Assembly: GCF_009617585.1 (NCBI RefSeq)
Contig: NZ_WIXI01000040.1
Coordinates: 153,107-217,106, forward strand
Source: Endobacterium cereale
GTDB taxonomy: Bacteria; Pseudomonadota; Alphaproteobacteria; Rhizobiales; Rhizobiaceae
Direction of reading: 5' to 3'
Length of the DNA: 64,000 nucleotides
Part shown: positions 52,905 through 61,759 of the stretch, one piece after another
Numbering within the stretch: the stretch's first letter is position 1
Layout of the letters: each line of letters begins with the position of its first letter
Made by a program: the position numbers and the translations under genes
Notes under the pieces: generated by a model
The model's input: only the letters and a program-made list of their open reading frames with translations
Told to the model about the DNA's origin: nothing
Databases searched by the model: none

Positions 52905-54326
52905 ATGGATATCGACAAGCAGATCGTTGCCGAGATCGAGGCGCGGATCGGGGCAAAAAACGTCAGGACCGGCGCGGATGCCGAAGGTTTCCTCGAAGAC
53001 TTCTGGGGACGCGCACGCGGCAAGACCCTATGCGTTGCTCTGCCCGCCAGCACGCAGGAAGTCTCCGAAATCCTCTCCATCTGCTTTGAGCACCGGATTG
53101 CGGTCTTTCCGCAGGGCGGGAATACCAGCACCTGCCTTGGTGCCGTGCCGGATGGGTCCGGCCGCTCGATCGTGCTGTCGCTGTCGCGCATGAACCGCAT
53201 CCTGTCGATCGATCCTCTCGATGCTTCCATTACCGCAGAAGCCGGCTGTATTTTGGCCGACATCCAGAACGCGGCAGCCGGCGTCGACAAATTCTTCCCG
53301 CTCAGCCTCGGTGCCGAAGGCAGTTGCCAGATCGGTGGCAACGTGTCTACGAATGCGGGCGGTACGAGCGTGCTGCGTTACGGCAATACCCGTGATCTGG
53401 TCCTCGGCATGGAAGTCGTGCTTCCCGATGGCCGGATCTGGGACGGCATGCGCACGCTGCGCAAGAACAATACCGGTTACGACCTGAAACACCTCTTTGT
53501 CGGCGCAGAAGGTTCGCTCGGCATCATCACCAAGGTAGCGTTGAAAATTTTCCCGAGCCTCGGTCACCTGACATCGGCATTGATCTCGTTCGAGGATATT
53601 GCCCATCTGACTGCTTTCACCGAGCCGTTGCGGCGGGCTTTCGATACGTCGATCATCGCCATGGAGCTGATTTCCGGCAGCGAAGTTCGCATCGTCAAGA
53701 CGATGATGCCGGACCTGAACATTCCCTACGACCAGAATGTCGGCTGGTTCCTGCTGGTCGACTTGGTGTCGGACGGTCAGGGTGACATCGCCGATCGTCT
53801 TCAGGAGGTTCTCGGCGACGCGATGGAAGGCGGACAGATCACCGACGTGCTGGTTTCCGCCAACGAGGCGCAGCGGGCGGCCATCTGGAAGCTCCGGCAT
53901 TCTGTCACCGAATCCCACAAGAAATACGGCATGGGCATGTCGCATGACGTTGCCGTGCCGATCGGTGATATACCGCGCTTCATCCAGGCCGCGAAAACCA
54001 AGGTCGATGAGGCCTTTCCGCAAGCTGACATCGCCATTGTCGGCCATGTCGGGGACGGCAATCTCCATTACAACGTGATCTTCGAGCAATCCCGCTGGGA
54101 TGCCATTTCCGACCAGCCGCAGATACGAAAGAACGTCTACAAGGCGGTCTACGACATCGCAGCGGACATGAACGGCACATTCAGCGCCGAACATGGGATC
54201 GGTGCCCTGCATGTGGCCGAGATGAAAACCTACAAATCCGATATCGAACTGGAAATGATGAAGGGGATCAAGGCACTGTTTGATCCACATAACATCATGA
54301 ACCCGGGCCGGGTACTGCCGGGCTGA
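52905..54326 (+). CDS. GlcD-type FAD-linked oxidase (2-hydroxyacid dehydrogenase family)
   Basis: A 473-residue flavoprotein of the VAO/PCMH family. The PP-loop is FPQGGNTSTCLGAVPDGSGRSIVLSLSRMNRI, followed by GGNVSTNAGGTSVLRYGNTRDLVLGMEVVLPDG and YDLKHLFVGAEGSLGIITKV. The C-terminal domain ends in HVGDGNLHYNVIFE and SAEHGIGALHVAEM with LFDPHNIMNPGRVLPG. These motifs fit D-lactate or D-2-hydroxyglutarate dehydrogenases. It probably oxidises the product of the lyase upstream. Three hairpins follow the stop. Confidence 0.9.
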   Translation: MDIDKQIVAEIEARIGAKNVRTGADAEGFLEDFWGRARGKTLCVALPASTQEVSEILSICFEHRIAVFPQGGNTSTCLGAVPDGSGRSIVLSLSRMNRILSIDPLDASITAEAGCILADIQNAAAGVDKFFPLSLGAEGSCQIGGNVSTNAGGTSVLRYGNTRDLVLGMEVVLPDGRIWDGMRTLRKNNTGYDLKHLFVGAEGSLGIITKVALKIFPSLGHLTSALISFEDIAHLTAFTEPLRRAFDTSIIAMELISGSEVRIVKTMMPDLNIPYDQNVGWFLLVDLVSDGQGDIADRLQEVLGDAMEGGQITDVLVSANEAQRAAIWKLRHSVTESHKKYGMGMSHDVAVPIGDIPRFIQAAKTKVDEAFPQADIAIVGHVGDGNLHYNVIFEQSRWDAISDQPQIRKNVYKAVYDIAADMNGTFSAEHGIGALHVAEMKTYKSDIELEMMKGIKALFDPHNIMNPGRVLPG

Positions 54327-54332
54327 TACGCA

Positions 54333-54443
54333 GCCTGTCTAGAAACAGGCGCCTGATGTACCCAGCGGTTCATCTCGCTGGGGCCATCTGACCGATCATA
54401 TACCTGTCTTTTTACCTCTTCGCCCGGCTGGGGCGGAGCCGGG
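54333..54443 (+). promoter_or_regulatory. Three consecutive hairpins after the FAD oxidase
   Basis: GCCTGT-N6-ACAGGC (54333-54350), CCCAGCG-N8-CGCTGGG (54361-54382) and CCCGGCT-N7-AGCCGGG (54423-54443) are perfect stems within 110 bases. The second is followed at a distance by CTTTTTACC, so it may act as a terminator. Together they cover most of the 256-base gap to the next operon. No gene is visible here. Confidence 0.5.
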
Positions 54444-54540
54444 TCTGGCTGACTGCGCTTAGCCGAACCGCCATCCAACCATCAGACACAGAGAGGAATC
54501 CATTCAGCAAGACCGCAGGCAGCCGATTAGAATTTTTCCA

Positions 54541-54560
54541 AGTATCCATTTGGGATGCGG
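54541..54560. promoter_or_regulatory. Operator-like site shared with the hyuA promoter
   Basis: AGTATCCAT followed by TTGGGATGCGG lies 23 bases before the solute-binding-protein start. The reverse complement of the 57944-57972 palindrome contains AGTATCCAT followed by ATTGCATACTG, and 15 of the 20 aligned bases agree. The two sites probably bind the same regulator, which is not in the window. Confidence 0.5.
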
Positions 54561-54582
54561 AAATAACAAAGAGGGTAATGCC

Positions 54583-55359
54583 ATGAAAGTCGTCAATGCA
54601 ATTGCCATATCAATGCTCCTGAGCGTTTCCATGTCGGGAGCGGCTTACGCACAGGAAGCACCGAAAAATCTCAGAATAGGCACGTCGCTGACCCAGATGC
54701 CCTGGGGCTTTTTCGACGAAAACCAGAAGCCGACCGGCGTCGATGTGGCGCTGTGCGGCGCGATCGCCAACAAGCTCGGTTCGACTGCCGAATTCATCAG
54801 TCTGGATTTCAAGGGGCTTATTCCCGCCCTACAGGCAGACCGTTTCGATATGGTCTGCGCCGCCATGTATATCACGCCGGAGCGTGAGCAGGCGATTGCA
54901 ATGGTGCCCTATATCCAGGCAAGCCAGACCGTCGTCACCAAGAAGACAGCCGATATCGAAGGCCTTGAAGGCCTGTGCGGTCATTCGGTCAGCGTGCTGC
55001 AAGGCTCGGGCTCGCTAAAAGTTCTTCAGGAAGCCAGCGGCAAATGCGAGGCAGCTGGCAAACCTGCCGTGACCATCCAGGCATTCGACACGCAACCTGT
55101 CGCCATTCGAGCGCTGGAAAACGACAGCGTCGAAGGCTTCATCGCGACGGACTCGCTGATCTCCTACTACATGACCAAAAACGACAGCCTGAAGAAGGTC
55201 GCAACCGGCATCAGCCCGACCAAACTCGGCATCGGTTTCCAGACCAGTAACTCGGCATTGGCCAAGCTTGTCACCGACGCGCTTGCAGCCATGAAGACGG
55301 ATGGATCCTACGACGCCGTCCTGAAGCAATGGGGCATAGAGAGCGCCGCTCTCAAATAA
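54583..55359 (+). CDS. Polar amino-acid ABC transporter solute-binding protein (second system)
   Basis: A 258-residue family-3 binding protein. The signal peptide is MKVVNAIAISMLLSVSMSGAAYA. Ligand-site stretches are FFDENQKPTGVDVALCGAIANKLG and FDMVCAAMYITPEREQAI. GAGGG precedes the ATG at 54583. It is followed by a 10-bp hairpin and then, unusually, by a DHDPS-family gene before the permease. Confidence 0.9.
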   Translation: MKVVNAIAISMLLSVSMSGAAYAQEAPKNLRIGTSLTQMPWGFFDENQKPTGVDVALCGAIANKLGSTAEFISLDFKGLIPALQADRFDMVCAAMYITPEREQAIAMVPYIQASQTVVTKKTADIEGLEGLCGHSVSVLQGSGSLKVLQEASGKCEAAGKPAVTIQAFDTQPVAIRALENDSVEGFIATDSLISYYMTKNDSLKKVATGISPTKLGIGFQTSNSALAKLVTDALAAMKTDGSYDAVLKQWGIESAALK

Positions 55360-55376
55360 TCCGAATTAGACCATCT

Positions 55377-55401
55377 GGCCGACGACGGCTGGTCGTCGGC
55401 C
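55377..55401 (+). promoter_or_regulatory. Hairpin after second amino-acid SBP
   Basis: GGCCGACGAC (55377-55386) and GTCGTCGGCC (55392-55401) form a perfect 10-bp stem with a 5-base loop, with no U-tract. It is the third binding-protein gene in this window followed directly by such a hairpin. Confidence 0.65.
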
Positions 55402-55430
55402 CATCCGTTTCAAAAAAGAAGGGTAGAGGC

Positions 55431-56336
55431 ATGAAAAGCGAACTCAAGGGTATTATCAGCGCAATTCTTACACCATTCACCAAGGATGGCGCATCCATCG
55501 ACGAGGCGGCTTATGCCCGTCTCGTCCGCTCACAGCGCGATGCCGGCATCCATGCCGTCGTGGCAAGCGGCTCGACAGGTGAACATCCGGCTCTATCCGT
55601 TGCGGAACGCAAGCGCCTTTACGAGATCGCGGTCGAAAACGCCGGCGAGCGGATGGATGTCGTTGCCCATGTCGGCTCCAGCAACCTGCGCGATGCGCTG
55701 GATCTTGCCCAGCACGCCCGCAATGTCGGGGTCGATCAGATGCTGGTTCTGACGCCTTATTTCGACAACCTGAAATTCCCCGACGTCCAGCGGTTCCTCG
55801 ACAAGATCGTCAAGATCGCCGGCGGTCCGATCATCTATTACGACACGCCCGCGAACACGCGTCTGGACATTACGGAAGACCAGATGGTGACGCTCAAGCG
55901 TGATGGTCTCGTATCGTATATCAAGGACAGCCCGCAGAACTTCACCCGCACCATGCGCATGCTTTCCAATCCGGATGCGCCGACGGTTCTGGCCGGCTGC
56001 GATCCGGCTCTGCTGGCCGTGCTCGCTCATGGCGCTCCCGGTTCGATCATCGGCGCCTCGACCTTCATCCCGGAACTGTGTGTCGAATTGTATGACCGCA
56101 TTTCCGTCGACAAGGACTGGAATGCGGCCCTGAAGGTCTGGGACCGCCTGTGGCCGGTTCTCAACTTCATGCTGCTCAACGGTTACGTGCCGCTTGCCAA
56201 GGCCGGATCGGATATTCGCGGCCTGCCGCTCGGCAATCCGCGCGAACCGATGGCGCCGTCGTCGCCCGAGCTGCGCGAGCGCCTGAAGGCCGTGCTTGAA
56301 GCCTCCGGCGTTAAATCTCTTCCGCTGGCAGCATAA
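55431..56336 (+). CDS. DHDPS/NAL-family lyase (third copy)
   Basis: A 301-residue class I aldolase-fold enzyme. SGSTGEHPALSVAER is the carboxylate loop, IIYYDTPANTRLD holds the catalytic tyrosine and VSYIKDSPQNFTRT the Schiff-base lysine. It sits between the binding-protein and permease genes of an importer, so its substrate or product is probably the transported compound. Length and motifs are normal for the family. Dihydrodipicolinate synthesis is unlikely given this context. Confidence 0.88.
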   Translation: MKSELKGIISAILTPFTKDGASIDEAAYARLVRSQRDAGIHAVVASGSTGEHPALSVAERKRLYEIAVENAGERMDVVAHVGSSNLRDALDLAQHARNVGVDQMLVLTPYFDNLKFPDVQRFLDKIVKIAGGPIIYYDTPANTRLDITEDQMVTLKRDGLVSYIKDSPQNFTRTMRMLSNPDAPTVLAGCDPALLAVLAHGAPGSIIGASTFIPELCVELYDRISVDKDWNAALKVWDRLWPVLNFMLLNGYVPLAKAGSDIRGLPLGNPREPMAPSSPELRERLKAVLEASGVKSLPLAA

Positions 56337-56347
56337 GGAAAGAGGCC

Positions 56348-57061
56348 ATGAACGTCTGGGACTGGTCCGTATTTTTCCATAATCTGGTTCATCCGACCAT
56401 CCTGACGGGATTGTGGACGACGATCTGGCTGACATTGCTGACACTGTTCCTGGCAATTGTGCTTGGAACGGTCGTTGCCCTGATCGGCCGGATCGACAGC
56501 TTTCTGACACGCGGCTTCTATCAGGGGTATGTCGCCTTTTTCCGGGCGACGCCCCTCTTGGTGCAACTGGTATTCCTCTACAGCGCCTTGCCGCAAATGG
56601 GCATCCGGTTGTCCGTGGTGGAGGCCGCGATCATCGGCCTGATGTTGTCGGAAAGCCCTTATGTGGCGGAAATCGTCCGTTCCTCGCTTTCCGCCGTTCC
56701 GACGGCGCAATGGGAGGCATCGAGAGCAATCGGCATGCGGCCGCTTACCATCATGCGCTTTATCGTCTTTCCGCAGGCGCTGCGCATCGCGGTGCCGCCG
56801 CTTGGCAACGAGTTCGTCAGGCAGTTGAAAAACACCTCGCTTGTTTCCGTGATTTCGATGACCGAACTGTTCCGTGCGACCGACAATCTCACGCAGGCAA
56901 ACTTCCGTGTGCTCGAGGCCCTGTCCGTCGCAACGCTCTACTATCTCGGCGCGACCGCGATCTGGACCCTGCTTCAGAATGCCTTCGAAAAGCGCAATTC
57001 CCGCTGGTTCGCCGATACCGGCGTCCAGAAGACGGAAAACCTCAAGACAACGGCGGTGTGA
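56348..57061 (+). CDS. Polar amino-acid ABC transporter permease (single)
   Basis: A 237-residue permease with TGLWTTIWLTLLTLFLAIVLGTVVAL, YVAFFRATPLLVQLVFLYSALP and the EAA-like loop EASRAIGMRPLTIMRFIVFPQALR. No second permease gene exists in the operon, so it probably homodimerises. It is 11 bases after the DHDPS-family gene and 2 bases before the ATPase. Confidence 0.92.
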   Translation: MNVWDWSVFFHNLVHPTILTGLWTTIWLTLLTLFLAIVLGTVVALIGRIDSFLTRGFYQGYVAFFRATPLLVQLVFLYSALPQMGIRLSVVEAAIIGLMLSESPYVAEIVRSSLSAVPTAQWEASRAIGMRPLTIMRFIVFPQALRIAVPPLGNEFVRQLKNTSLVSVISMTELFRATDNLTQANFRVLEALSVATLYYLGATAIWTLLQNAFEKRNSRWFADTGVQKTENLKTTAV

Positions 57062-57063
57062 TC

Positions 57064-57867
57064 ATGACGATGGCAACAGACAGCCCCGGCGCGTTTCTGC
57101 AGCTTCGTGACGTGGTGAAGGCCTATGGTCACTATGTCGCCCTCAAGGGTGTTTCCGTCTCGGTCGAAAAAGGGCAGGCGATTGCACTGATCGGGCCGAG
57201 CGGATCGGGCAAGAGCACGCTTCTGCGCTGCATCAATACGCTCGAGACCATTTCCTCGGGCACGATCATGGTTGGCGACGAGGAAATCGGGGCGAACACG
57301 ACGTCATCCGGCCGCAAAAAACTCAGCGAAAAGGTTCTGGCCCGGCAACGGGAAGAGATCGGCATGGTCTTCCAGAGCTTCAATCTGTTCCCGCACATGA
57401 CGGCGCTCGATAATGTCACGTCTGGCCCCCGATTGGTGCGCGAGCAGGATGCCGGGAAGGCCCGCAAACAGGGGATGGAACTGCTTGCCCGTGTCGGCCT
57501 GGCCGACAAGGCGGAAAATTTCCCCAGACAGCTTTCCGGCGGGCAGCAGCAGCGGGTCGCCATCGCAAGGGCGCTCGCGATGCAGCCGAGGATCATGCTG
57601 TTCGACGAGCCGACCTCAGCACTCGACCCGGAAACGGTGCAGGAGGTGCTGAACGTCATTCGTGAGGTAAGGGATTCGGGGATGACGATGCTGATCGCCA
57701 CCCATGAAATGGATTTCGCCCGTCACGCATCGGATCGGACCATCTTCATGGAGGCCGGCCAGATCGTCGAGCAGGGCGCATCGAGCAAGGTTTTGTTCGA
57801 TCCGGAAACGGAGCGTTGCCGTCAGTTTCTGGCAGGGCTGACGGGCGTCGAGGCGACCACACACTAA
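57064..57867 (+). CDS. Polar amino-acid ABC transporter ATPase (second system)
   Basis: A 267-residue ATPase. Walker [17 protein letters not shown]-loop MVFQSFNLFPHMTA, signature [15 protein letters not shown], Walker B IMLFDEPTSALDP, H-loop IATHEMDFARHASD. It ends the importer unit. The next gene, hyuA, is behind its own 150-base regulatory gap. Confidence 0.93.
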   Translation: MTMATDSPGAFLQLRDVVKAYGHYVALKGVSVSVEKGQAIALIGPSGSGKSTLLRCINTLETISSGTIMVGDEEIGANTTSSGRKKLSEKVLARQREEIGMVFQSFNLFPHMTALDNVTSGPRLVREQDAGKARKQGMELLARVGLADKAENFPRQLSGGQQQRVAIARALAMQPRIMLFDEPTSALDPETVQEVLNVIREVRDSGMTMLIATHEMDFARHASDRTIFMEAGQIVEQGASSKVLFDPETERCRQFLAGLTGVEATTH

Positions 57868-57924
57868 AGGCCGAAGAGGGCGGGCGGGCAGTCCGGAAAC
57901 GGATTGTCACATGAAATTCGAAAA

Positions 57925-57989
57925 CCCCTCTTCTTTTGTTTGCATTTCAGTATGCAATATGGATACTGAAATTCGATAGCCCCGAGGGG
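57925..57989. promoter_or_regulatory. Nested palindromic control region upstream of hyuA
   Basis: A perfect 10-bp inverted repeat ATTTCAGTAT-N9-ATACTGAAAT (57944-57972) overlaps a smaller dyad TGCAT-N6-ATGCA (57941-57956). Flanking CCCCTC (57925-57930) and GAGGGG (57984-57989) can pair around it. TGAAATTCGA occurs directly at 57912 and 57967. This is the strongest operator-like structure in the window and controls the hyuA start 46 bases on. Confidence 0.65.
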
Positions 57990-58017
57990 CTTACAAAATC
58001 GGAAGCGAGAAAACAGC

Positions 58018-60072
58018 ATGGCTGACTGGATCGTCGGTGTGGACGTCGGTGGAACGTTCACGGATTTTTCTGCGCGTGATCTGCGGACGGGTGCAGCGCA
58101 TATTCACAAGCGTCCTTCCACGCCGGATGATCCGTCCAGGGCCATCCTTGAGGGCCTGAAGGAGCTTCAGCAAAAGACGGGCATTCCAGGTGCCGACATC
58201 GTTCGGTTCGCGCACGGTACGACCGTTGCCACCAACGCACTTCTGCAGCGCCGTGGCGCCGCTATCCGGCTGATCACCACAAAAGGATTTCGCGATCTGG
58301 TCGAAATCGGCCGGCAGGTGCGTCCGCTCATCTACGATCTCCAGGAGGATGCGCCGGCGCCGCTGGTCTCGCGCGTCAACCGGCTGGAGGTGACCGAGCG
58401 TATCGGTTCGCGCGGCGAAATCGTCGTTGAACTGACAGATGCCGAAATCGACCGGCTGGTTGCAGAGCTGAAGGCGGCGCCGCAGGTGGAAAGCATCGCC
58501 GTCTGCCTGCTGTTCTCCTTCCTCAACCCCGTCCACGAACAGCGGATCGCGGCGGCCATCCGCGCTGCTCTGCCGGAAGTCTATGTCTCGATTTCGAGCG
58601 AGGTTCAGCCTGAGTTCCGCGAGTTCGAACGTTTCTCGACGACACTGATCAACGCCTTCCTGCAGCCCGAAGTCGGCCGCTACATGGAGCGCCTGAAGAG
58701 TGCGATCAGCGAAGTTGCGCCGAATGCCAAATTCGGCATCTTCCAGTCGAGCGGCGGCCTCATGTCGGTCGACAAGGCGCTGGAGTTTCCGGTGCGCACT
58801 GCCCTTTCTGGTCCGGCGGCGGGCGCGGTCGGCGCTGCGGCGGCCGGCGGAAAGTCGTCGATCGGTGACATCATCACGCTCGATATCGGCGGCACCAGTA
58901 CCGATGTCTGCCTGATCCGTGACGGCGAGACCGAAATCGCACATGTGCGCGATATCGCGGGCTTCCGCATCCGCCTGCCCATGGTGGATATCCATACAGT
59001 CGGAGCGGGCGGCGGTTCCATCGCCCATATCGGCCCGGACGGATTGATGAAGGTTGGTCCGGAAAGCGCTGGCGCCGTGCCGGGGCCTGCCTGCTATTGC
59101 AAGGGCGGCACCAGGCCCACCGTATCCGATGCGAATGTCGTGCTCGGGCGCCTTCCGGCGTCACTTGCCGGCGGCGGCCTGATGATCGACCGGGACAAGG
59201 CGGTCGAGGCGATCAGGACGATCGCGGAGCCGCTGGGTATCCCGGTCGTCAAGGCGGCACTGGGTATCTGCGGCATCGTTTCCTCCAACATGACCCGGGC
59301 GATCCGCGCCGTCTCCACCCAGAAGGGGCATGACCCGCGCGATTTCGCACTGATGCCGTTCGGCGGTGCCGGCGGTCTTCATGCCACCGATGTGGCGAAA
59401 TCACTTGGCATCAAACGCATCATCGTCCCGGCTGCGCCGGGCATCCTGTGTGCCGAAGGCCTGATCGAGGCGGATCTGCAGGAGAATTTCGTTTTTACCT
59501 GCCGCACGCCGCTTGATGGTTCTCTGGCGCCGATTGAAACGGCGGTGCAGCAGCTCGACGAACAGGCGAGGGCTTGGATTGCGCTTGAGGCCGACGGGGC
59601 CGAGGGCGCCTACCGTCTGTTGACCCTCGACATGCGTTATGTCGGACAGAATTACGAGTTGCCGGTCACCCTCGGTCAGCCTGGCGACGAGCCCCGCCTG
59701 CCGGATATCGACGCGCTGAAGGAGGCATTCTTCGAGGCGCATCAGCGCAGCTACGGCCATGTCGATCGGGAGGCGCCGATCGAGATCATGAACGTCCGCA
59801 TGAAGGCTGTTGCGCGCCTCAGCCAGATTACCCCGCTTGCCGAAAAGCCTGTCGGGCCTGCCAAGGCTTCCGAATATCATGATGTCTGGTTCGACGAGCA
59901 TGCGCCGGTTTCGACCCCGATCTATCCGCGCAGTACGCTGGAAGCCGGCGTGCGTCTGCAGGGTCCGGCCATCATCACGCAATTCGACACGACAACCGTT
60001 GTGCCGCCATGGGCAAGCCTGACGGTTGACCCGGCGCTCAGCCTCATTCTGGAGATCGACGATGCTCAATAA
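58018..60072 (+). CDS. hyuA: Hydantoinase/oxoprolinase subunit A
   Basis: A 684-residue ATP-dependent amidohydrolase subunit of the N-methylhydantoinase A / 5-oxoprolinase A type. It begins with the actin-like phosphate motif DWIVGVDVGGTFTDFSARD, followed by FAHGTTVATNALLQR and the second nucleotide-binding block LDIGGTSTDVCLIRDGE. The C-terminal region has RYVGQNYELPV. It overlaps hyuB by 11 bases. The pair hydrolyses a cyclic amide (hydantoin, N-methylhydantoin or 5-oxoproline) using ATP. Confidence 0.92.
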   Translation: MADWIVGVDVGGTFTDFSARDLRTGAAHIHKRPSTPDDPSRAILEGLKELQQKTGIPGADIVRFAHGTTVATNALLQRRGAAIRLITTKGFRDLVEIGRQVRPLIYDLQEDAPAPLVSRVNRLEVTERIGSRGEIVVELTDAEIDRLVAELKAAPQVESIAVCLLFSFLNPVHEQRIAAAIRAALPEVYVSISSEVQPEFREFERFSTTLINAFLQPEVGRYMERLKSAISEVAPNAKFGIFQSSGGLMSVDKALEFPVRTALSGPAAGAVGAAAAGGKSSIGDIITLDIGGTSTDVCLIRDGETEIAHVRDIAGFRIRLPMVDIHTVGAGGGSIAHIGPDGLMKVGPESAGAVPGPACYCKGGTRPTVSDANVVLGRLPASLAGGGLMIDRDKAVEAIRTIAEPLGIPVVKAALGICGIVSSNMTRAIRAVSTQKGHDPRDFALMPFGGAGGLHATDVAKSLGIKRIIVPAAPGILCAEGLIEADLQENFVFTCRTPLDGSLAPIETAVQQLDEQARAWIALEADGAEGAYRLLTLDMRYVGQNYELPVTLGQPGDEPRLPDIDALKEAFFEAHQRSYGHVDREAPIEIMNVRMKAVARLSQITPLAEKPVGPAKASEYHDVWFDEHAPVSTPIYPRSTLEAGVRLQGPAIITQFDTTTVVPPWASLTVDPALSLILEIDDAQ

Positions 60073-61738
60073 AATCGGCCTTGACCCCATCGCGCTCGAA
60101 ATCAGCTGGAATGGCCTGAAGTCGATCACCGACGAATGTTTCCTGACGATCATGCGCAGCGCGTTCTCGACCAATATCAAGGAACGCCACGACCACTCCA
60201 CGGCCATCGCCGATGCTCAAGGCCGGCTGGTCGTCCAGGCAGAACACGCGTTGCCGATCCATCTGGCCTCCATGGCCGGACTGATGACGCATATCCTCGA
60301 TCAGTACGGCGACACGATTGCGCCCGGCGACGTTTTCATCGGCAATGACCCGCATGTTGCAGGCGGCACGCACCTGCCGGACATCAATCTCGCGATGCCG
60401 GTGTTCGGTGATGGGCGCCTTGTCGGCTTCGTCGCCAATATCGTTCATCACGCCGATGTTGGCGGCGCGGCCGTGGGTTCGATGTCGGGTGGTCTCGACG
60501 AGATCTACAAGGAAGGCCTGCGCATTCCGATCGTGCGTCTGTTCAACAAGGGCGTGCTGCAGGATGACATGATGCGCATTCTGCTTCTCAACATGCGCCT
60601 TCCGGAAGAGCGCAAGGGCGATCTCAACGCGCAGATTGCCGCTGCGCGCTTGGGCGAGCGCCGTCTTCAGGAGTTTATCACTCGTCACACCGCTTCGTAT
60701 ATGGAAGCGGTGTTCGACGACATCATTCGGCGGACCAATCTGCGCATGCGCGCTGCCATCACCAAGCTGCCGGATGGGACCTATGCCTTTTCCGACGTCA
60801 TGGATGATGACGGTGCCGGCACCGAGGACATCAGGATCAATCTGGTGATCACAAAGTCGGGCGAAAAAATCCTCTTCGATTTCGAAGGTACGGACAAACA
60901 GGTCCCCGGCAATTTCAACCTGACGTTCAATGCGACGCAATCGGCGGTGTGCTTTTCGCTGAAGGCGCTTCTTGATCCGGAAGTGCCCAACAATCACGGC
61001 ATTTTCGACGCGATCGAAATCCGTGCGCCGCTCGGATCGTTCATGAACTGCGTAGCGCCGGCTTCGGTGGCGCTGCGCGCCAATACCTGCCAGCGCGTCG
61101 TCGACATCGTCATCGGCGCATTGGCGCAGGCATTGCCCGATCAGGCGATCGGGGCGGCCAATGGCGCCAATACCAGTGCCGTGTTTGCCGGCATCGATCC
61201 ACGCAACGGCAAACAGTATATCTATCTGGAAACGCTGGGCGGCGGCATGGGCGCGCGTGCGACCAAGGACGGCAAGGACGGCGTTCAGGTCAACATCACC
61301 AACACCTCCAACCTGCCTGTCGAAGCGATCGAGATCGAATATCCCTTGCGCGTCGAGGAATATGCGCTGGTGGAAGATTCAGGGGGCGCCGGGCGGTTCC
61401 GCGGTGGCCTCGGCATCCGTCGCACCATTCGTCCCGTTGATCACGAATGCGAATTCAACGGTGTCGGCGAGCGTTTCCGCAATCGACCATGGGGCATTTT
61501 TGGCGGCACGGCTGGTTCGCCGGGGCGCTTTCTGAAACTGGACGGTGAGGGCGGAGAAGAAAGCTTGCCTTCCAAGGCGAACCGCATCCGCCTGACACCG
61601 GCGATGGCGGCCGTCATCGAAACGCCTGGTGCTGGCGGCTACGGCAAGCCGCAGGAACGCGGTCAGAACATGCTGGAGGAAGACATGGAAAGCGGCAAGT
61701 TCACGCCGGAATTTGTGGCCTTCAATTACCGGAAATAA
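60062..61738 (+). CDS. hyuB: Hydantoinase/oxoprolinase subunit B
   Basis: A 558-residue hydantoinase B subunit. It includes ALEISWNGLKSITDECFLTIMRSAFSTNIKERHDHS, GNDPHVAGGTHLPDINLAMPVF, LGGGMGARATKDGKDGVQVN and the C-terminal ETPGAGGYGKP. The start at 60062 overlaps hyuA. The C-terminus ends in EFVAFNYRK. Full length for the family. Confidence 0.92.
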   Translation: MLNKIGLDPIALEISWNGLKSITDECFLTIMRSAFSTNIKERHDHSTAIADAQGRLVVQAEHALPIHLASMAGLMTHILDQYGDTIAPGDVFIGNDPHVAGGTHLPDINLAMPVFGDGRLVGFVANIVHHADVGGAAVGSMSGGLDEIYKEGLRIPIVRLFNKGVLQDDMMRILLLNMRLPEERKGDLNAQIAAARLGERRLQEFITRHTASYMEAVFDDIIRRTNLRMRAAITKLPDGTYAFSDVMDDDGAGTEDIRINLVITKSGEKILFDFEGTDKQVPGNFNLTFNATQSAVCFSLKALLDPEVPNNHGIFDAIEIRAPLGSFMNCVAPASVALRANTCQRVVDIVIGALAQALPDQAIGAANGANTSAVFAGIDPRNGKQYIYLETLGGGMGARATKDGKDGVQVNITNTSNLPVEAIEIEYPLRVEEYALVEDSGGAGRFRGGLGIRRTIRPVDHECEFNGVGERFRNRPWGIFGGTAGSPGRFLKLDGEGGEESLPSKANRIRLTPAMAAVIETPGAGGYGKPQERGQNMLEEDMESGKFTPEFVAFNYRK

Positions 61739-61759
61739 GGGCCAAGGGAGCGGTAAGGA

